From NCBI GenBank assembly GCA_905233295.1, contig CAJODX010000038.1, forward strand, positions 1-8,284: 8,284 nucleotides of DNA, read 5' to 3'. Position 1 is the first letter of the stretch. Each line of letters begins with the position of its first letter. The stretch is from an uncultured Synergistales bacterium. Lineage in GTDB: Bacteria > Synergistota > Synergistia > Synergistales > Aminobacteriaceae. This document shows, piece by piece, positions 5,995-8,284 of this stretch. The translations under genes were made by a program, and so were the position numbers. The notes beneath the pieces are model-generated. The model saw only the letters and a program-made list of their open reading frames with translations. It did not search any database and had not been told where the DNA came from.

Positions 5995-8284
5995 AATTGC
6001 GTTAGGCAGTTGGTTTGCCTGTGCCAGCATGGAGCTCCCGGACTGATTTAAAATCTGGAGTTTCACGAGCTCCATCATCATCTTTGACATGTCGGCATCA
6101 CGGATTCTGCTCTCGGCGTTTGTGAGGTTGAGGCTTGCTGCCGTTAAATTTTCCATCGTATGTTCAAGAGCGTTTGAGTATGCTCCGATTTTTGCGCGCT
6201 GTGAAGAATTTTTGTTAATAGCTGCGTCAATGACACTGATTGCGTATGAAGCCGTTTCTCTGGTCAGAACATTCACCGCCGAAATTCCCAGCGAACTGCA
6301 TGAAGAGTCTCCAAGCTGTACGAGAAAATCTTCGCCTTCGTTAGCACCTATCTGAAAGATTGTGCTGTTGTCTTTAAGATGAAGGATTGCCGTATAAGTT
6401 TCCTCGTGGGAAATTATAAATTCCTTTGCGGCATCGTGCCAGTTTGCCTTAAGCCCAGCCATAGGGTCAACTTCGATGTCAATGTCAGGTGCTATGAAAT
6501 TTCTGAAACACGGCGAATTTGATTTTATATTTGTTGCTATTGCCGCACCGGAGTGCGCGTCATAGACTGAAGCAGTGTATTCCGTTTCCTGTGATTCCTG
6601 AATCGTGTTGAAGCCAAGCGCATTCAGCAAATCTTCATCTCCGGAAAAATATATTTCGCCGGCTTTGCCCGGAATTACCGAACGGACAAGCATAGTAGCG
6701 TTAAGGTTATATCCTTTTATATTTGTTGTCATCTTTCCGGAAATTGCATCAGGATTAGATGAAACGTCTATATCTTCTGTATTTTCTTCTTCACTGACAA
6801 AATCTTTCTTAAAAACTGATTCCGAAGAATTTTCAGTGCCGTCTGAAATTGTACAGAATTTATCCTGATTGTCGGCGTAATGTCCCTGACCTAAATCGTT
6901 TGCAATGGCGTTGTTGATTTTTTTTGCGACATCGAAAATTGTATCATTTTCATAGAGCGTAACGCTGGCGTTTTTTCCATTACCCTGACTGAGTTTTAAT
7001 GTTTGAGGATGCCGGATAAGGAATACGCCGTCTTCGTTATAAAATTTCGATGTGTCCACAAGCGTTGACTCGCGTGTCGTAACGTTTTCCGTAACCTCTG
7101 TTGAGGTTTGAGAAACTTTTATGGCTTTTCGGACATCTATGGTCGGAAGAGTCGGAACTTCTCGAGCTATTGAAGGTGATGAATTTGTAGATGTTACATT
7201 GCTTGTCGTTCCCTTTTCACCGCAGCCTATTGACGGAGTTTTATTTTGAATCTGAAATGTATTTGCCGGGTCGATGTAGCCTGATGTAGTTACGGACTTT
7301 ACTGAAGCATTACTGCTGATTTCGATTTTTCCGCTGTTGAACGTACTGCCGCCGCCTATGCCTGCACCCTGAGCATAATCATAAGAAGTAGTAGATGGCT
7401 TGATTGTGCCGGCATTTCCGCCTTTTGCTGTAACAGTACCGCCCGTAATAATAATTTCTCCGGCGTTTGCAGCAGGAGAAGTCGGGATTGCAACAGAACC
7501 ACTACTCGATATAGGATTAGCTCCTGTTCCGATTCCAGCCGCGCCGATACCTCCGTTTGCCGTAACGTTTCCGCCTTCAATTAAAATTTTTGTGTAGCCG
7601 CCGCCTTCAATGTAACCGTTACTGCCGCCGCCTATACCTGCCGCTTCTGTACCGCCGATAGCAACAATAGTTCCGCCCTTTATTGTTATAGTTCCTCCGT
7701 TTTCATCATCATTACAGGCGCCGCCGATTCCTGCTCCATGCAAACTGCCTATCGCTGTAAGTTTCCCGCTTGTTGAAAAATCTCCGCTGAAACTGCTTAT
7801 CGTCAAGTTAGATTTAGTTGATGTCTGAAGCCCGGCTCCATGAACACCTCCCAGACATTCGATAGTATTATCGCCTTTCAGATACATATCAACAGTAGCA
7901 CCGCTCATATCGAAAGGAGAAAGACCGCTTGTCTGTATGTTGACGTTAGTTAAAATTATTTTTGCTTTAACTCCGGGTTCGACAACAAAACGGTTAGGTG
8001 AGACTTTACCGTTGCCGACAATGTTATATTCACCGTCCTGCGAAATCGAAAATACTCCGCCGCGAGAGTCGGTCGTGAATGACCAGCCCGGACCTGAAGT
8101 TTGACCTAAGCTGTCGGCGCTTTCATTTATGTTTATTGAATATGGTTCCTTCACTATTTCGTAGCCGTCAATATATTCAATTACGTCCGTTCTTGTTTCT
8201 GTGATTCGTTCTTCGTGATATGCCGTTATGATATTGCTCTTCTGAACCTGCGCTTGACCGCCGTTAGCTTCAACTTCGATTCTG
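5977..8284 (-). CDS. Large flagellin with inserted beta-helix-like repeat domain, 5' partial
   Basis: Secreted structural subunit of the flagellar filament; the N-terminal D0/D1 helices lie beyond the right edge. The frame is open from 8283 to the TGA at 5977-5979, 768 visible residues. The GTG at 8152-8154 is internal: the 43 codons upstream read as ordinary protein (for example ANGGQAQVQKSN and VIEYIDGYEIV). Numbering from that GTG: a repeat module (about 41-313) rich in GAGIGGG; a Ser/Thr linker (315-365); a Flagellin_IN-like segment with GNGKNASVTLYENDTI (391-406); a middle domain with RSVIPGKAGEIYFSGDEDLL (491-510) and YDAHSG; FQIGANEGED (600-609); and a canonical flagellin C-terminus (630-725) with SSQRAKIGAY, AESRIRDADM and SMLAQANQLP. 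Six cysteines are present, unusual for flagellin. Its 3' end overlaps murF. No promoter is visible because the start is outside. Flagellin identity is firm; the function of the inserted module is unknown. Confidence 0.93.
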   Translation of the reverse strand, partial: RIEVEANGGQAQVQKSNIITAYHEERITETRTDVIEYIDGYEIVKEPYSININESADSLGQTSGPGWSFTTDSRGGVFSISQDGEYNIVGNGKVSPNRFVVEPGVKAKIILTNVNIQTSGLSPFDMSGATVDMYLKGDNTIECLGGVHGAGLQTSTKSNLTISSFSGDFSTSGKLTAIGSLHGAGIGGACNDDENGGTITIKGGTIVAIGGTEAAGIGGGSNGYIEGGGYTKILIEGGNVTANGGIGAAGIGTGANPISSSGSVAIPTSPAANAGEIIITGGTVTAKGGNAGTIKPSTTSYDYAQGAGIGGGSTFNSGKIEISSNASVKSVTTSGYIDPANTFQIQNKTPSIGCGEKGTTSNVTSTNSSPSIAREVPTLPTIDVRKAIKVSQTSTEVTENVTTRESTLVDTSKFYNEDGVFLIRHPQTLKLSQGNGKNASVTLYENDTIFDVAKKINNAIANDLGQGHYADNQDKFCTISDGTENSSESVFKKDFVSEEENTEDIDVSSNPDAISGKMTTNIKGYNLNATMLVRSVIPGKAGEIYFSGDEDLLNALGFNTIQESQETEYTASVYDAHSGAAIATNIKSNSPCFRNFIAPDIDIEVDPMAGLKANWHDAAKEFIISHEETYTAILHLKDNSTIFQIGANEGEDFLVQLGDSSCSSLGISAVNVLTRETASYAISVIDAAINKNSSQRAKIGAYSNALEHTMENLTAASLNLTNAESRIRDADMSKMMMELVKLQILNQSGSSMLAQANQLPNAILSLMK
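7216..8034 (-). repeat. Glycine-rich beta-helix-like protein repeat region inside the flagellin
   Basis: Encodes about 270 residues with a lead segment (DGEYNIVGNGKVSPNRFVVE, then a hydrophobic strand and LTNVNIQTSG), followed by imperfect repeats. The repeat pattern is a strand such as TITIKGGTIVAIGG or IIITGGTVTAKGG, followed by a turn motif: HGAGLQT (105-111), HGAGIGGA (139-146), AAGIGGGS (171-178), AAGIGTGA (205-212), GAGIGGGS (263-270), and a degenerate PSIGCG at the end. Spacing between turns is about 32-34 residues in the first four and wider before the last, where a Ser/Pro/Ala-rich stretch intervenes. Similar lead-plus-GAGIGGG arrays are familiar from surface proteins of gut anaerobes annotated as carbohydrate-binding domain proteins. 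A right-handed beta-helix fold is an inference from the periodicity. Confidence 0.75.
7345..7641 (-). repeat. Pair of near-identical 21-base direct repeats in the flagellin
   Basis: Bases 7345-7365 and 7621-7641 match at 20 of 21 positions, differing only at 7360 (g) versus 7636 (a). Both are in frame and encode AGIGGGS on the reverse strand. They are 276 bases apart, a multiple of three (92 codons), so recombination between them would delete or duplicate repeat units without breaking the frame. Weaker copies of the same motif occur around 7540 and 7720. Confidence 0.8.

Noticed and set aside
7356..7580. Second reverse-strand frame and the forward frame at 7400-7597 within the flagellin repeats
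   Set aside because: Both are shadows produced by the repetitive glycine codons; the flagellin frame is continuous and has coherent motifs.
7216..8034. CRISPR array or tandem DNA repeat
   Set aside because: The repeats are imperfect at DNA level, unevenly spaced and follow codon structure, which fits protein repeats and not repeat-spacer units.
8152..8154. GTG at 8152-8154 as the start of the reverse-strand gene
   Set aside because: The frame continues open for 43 more codons to the edge, and a flagellin needs N-terminal helices that are not present downstream of this GTG.

Overview
The window holds a forward block of housekeeping genes (positions 1-5994) facing a large flagellin gene on the reverse strand (5977-8284). 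The forward order is phoH (5' end missing), pgpH/yqfF, ybeY, a CNNM/CorC-type CBS-domain membrane protein, and murF. The reverse gene is a flagellin whose start lies beyond the right edge. Base composition is moderately low GC by eye, with AT-rich codon use throughout and no obvious break between the two parts. The flagellin C-terminus and central modules resemble large flagellins I associate with Synergistota, and to a lesser degree spirochaetes. The phoH-pgpH-ybeY order is shared by Firmicutes and relatives. My best guess is a motile, anaerobic, gut-type member of Synergistota, at moderate to low confidence because no rRNA or marker comparison is possible here.

The forward genes are tightly packed. 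phoH and pgpH overlap by 4 bp (ATGA), pgpH and ybeY are 8 bp apart, ybeY and the CNNM gene 1 bp apart, and the CNNM gene and murF 32 bp apart, so they probably form one transcript. The products are a PhoH-type ATPase, a membrane c-di-AMP phosphodiesterase, the YbeY endoribonuclease, a probable Mg2+/divalent-cation transporter with CBS domains, and the MurF ligase of peptidoglycan synthesis. Together they cover RNA quality control, c-di-AMP and ion homeostasis, and wall precursor synthesis.

The flagellin is the unusual part. Its reading frame stays open to the right edge, so the GTG at 8152-8154 is an internal codon and not the start. Its variable region carries a glycine-rich beta-helix-like module with repeated GAGIGGG motifs, of the kind seen in cell-surface adhesins and carbohydrate-binding proteins of gut anaerobes. 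A Flagellin_IN-like module and a canonical flagellin C-terminal helix domain follow. It also has six cysteines, which is rare in flagellins. Its 3' end overlaps the 3' end of murF by 18 bp with no visible terminator.

There are no gene-free stretches above 300 bases, and I saw no RNA genes, CRISPR arrays, insertion sequences or origins.
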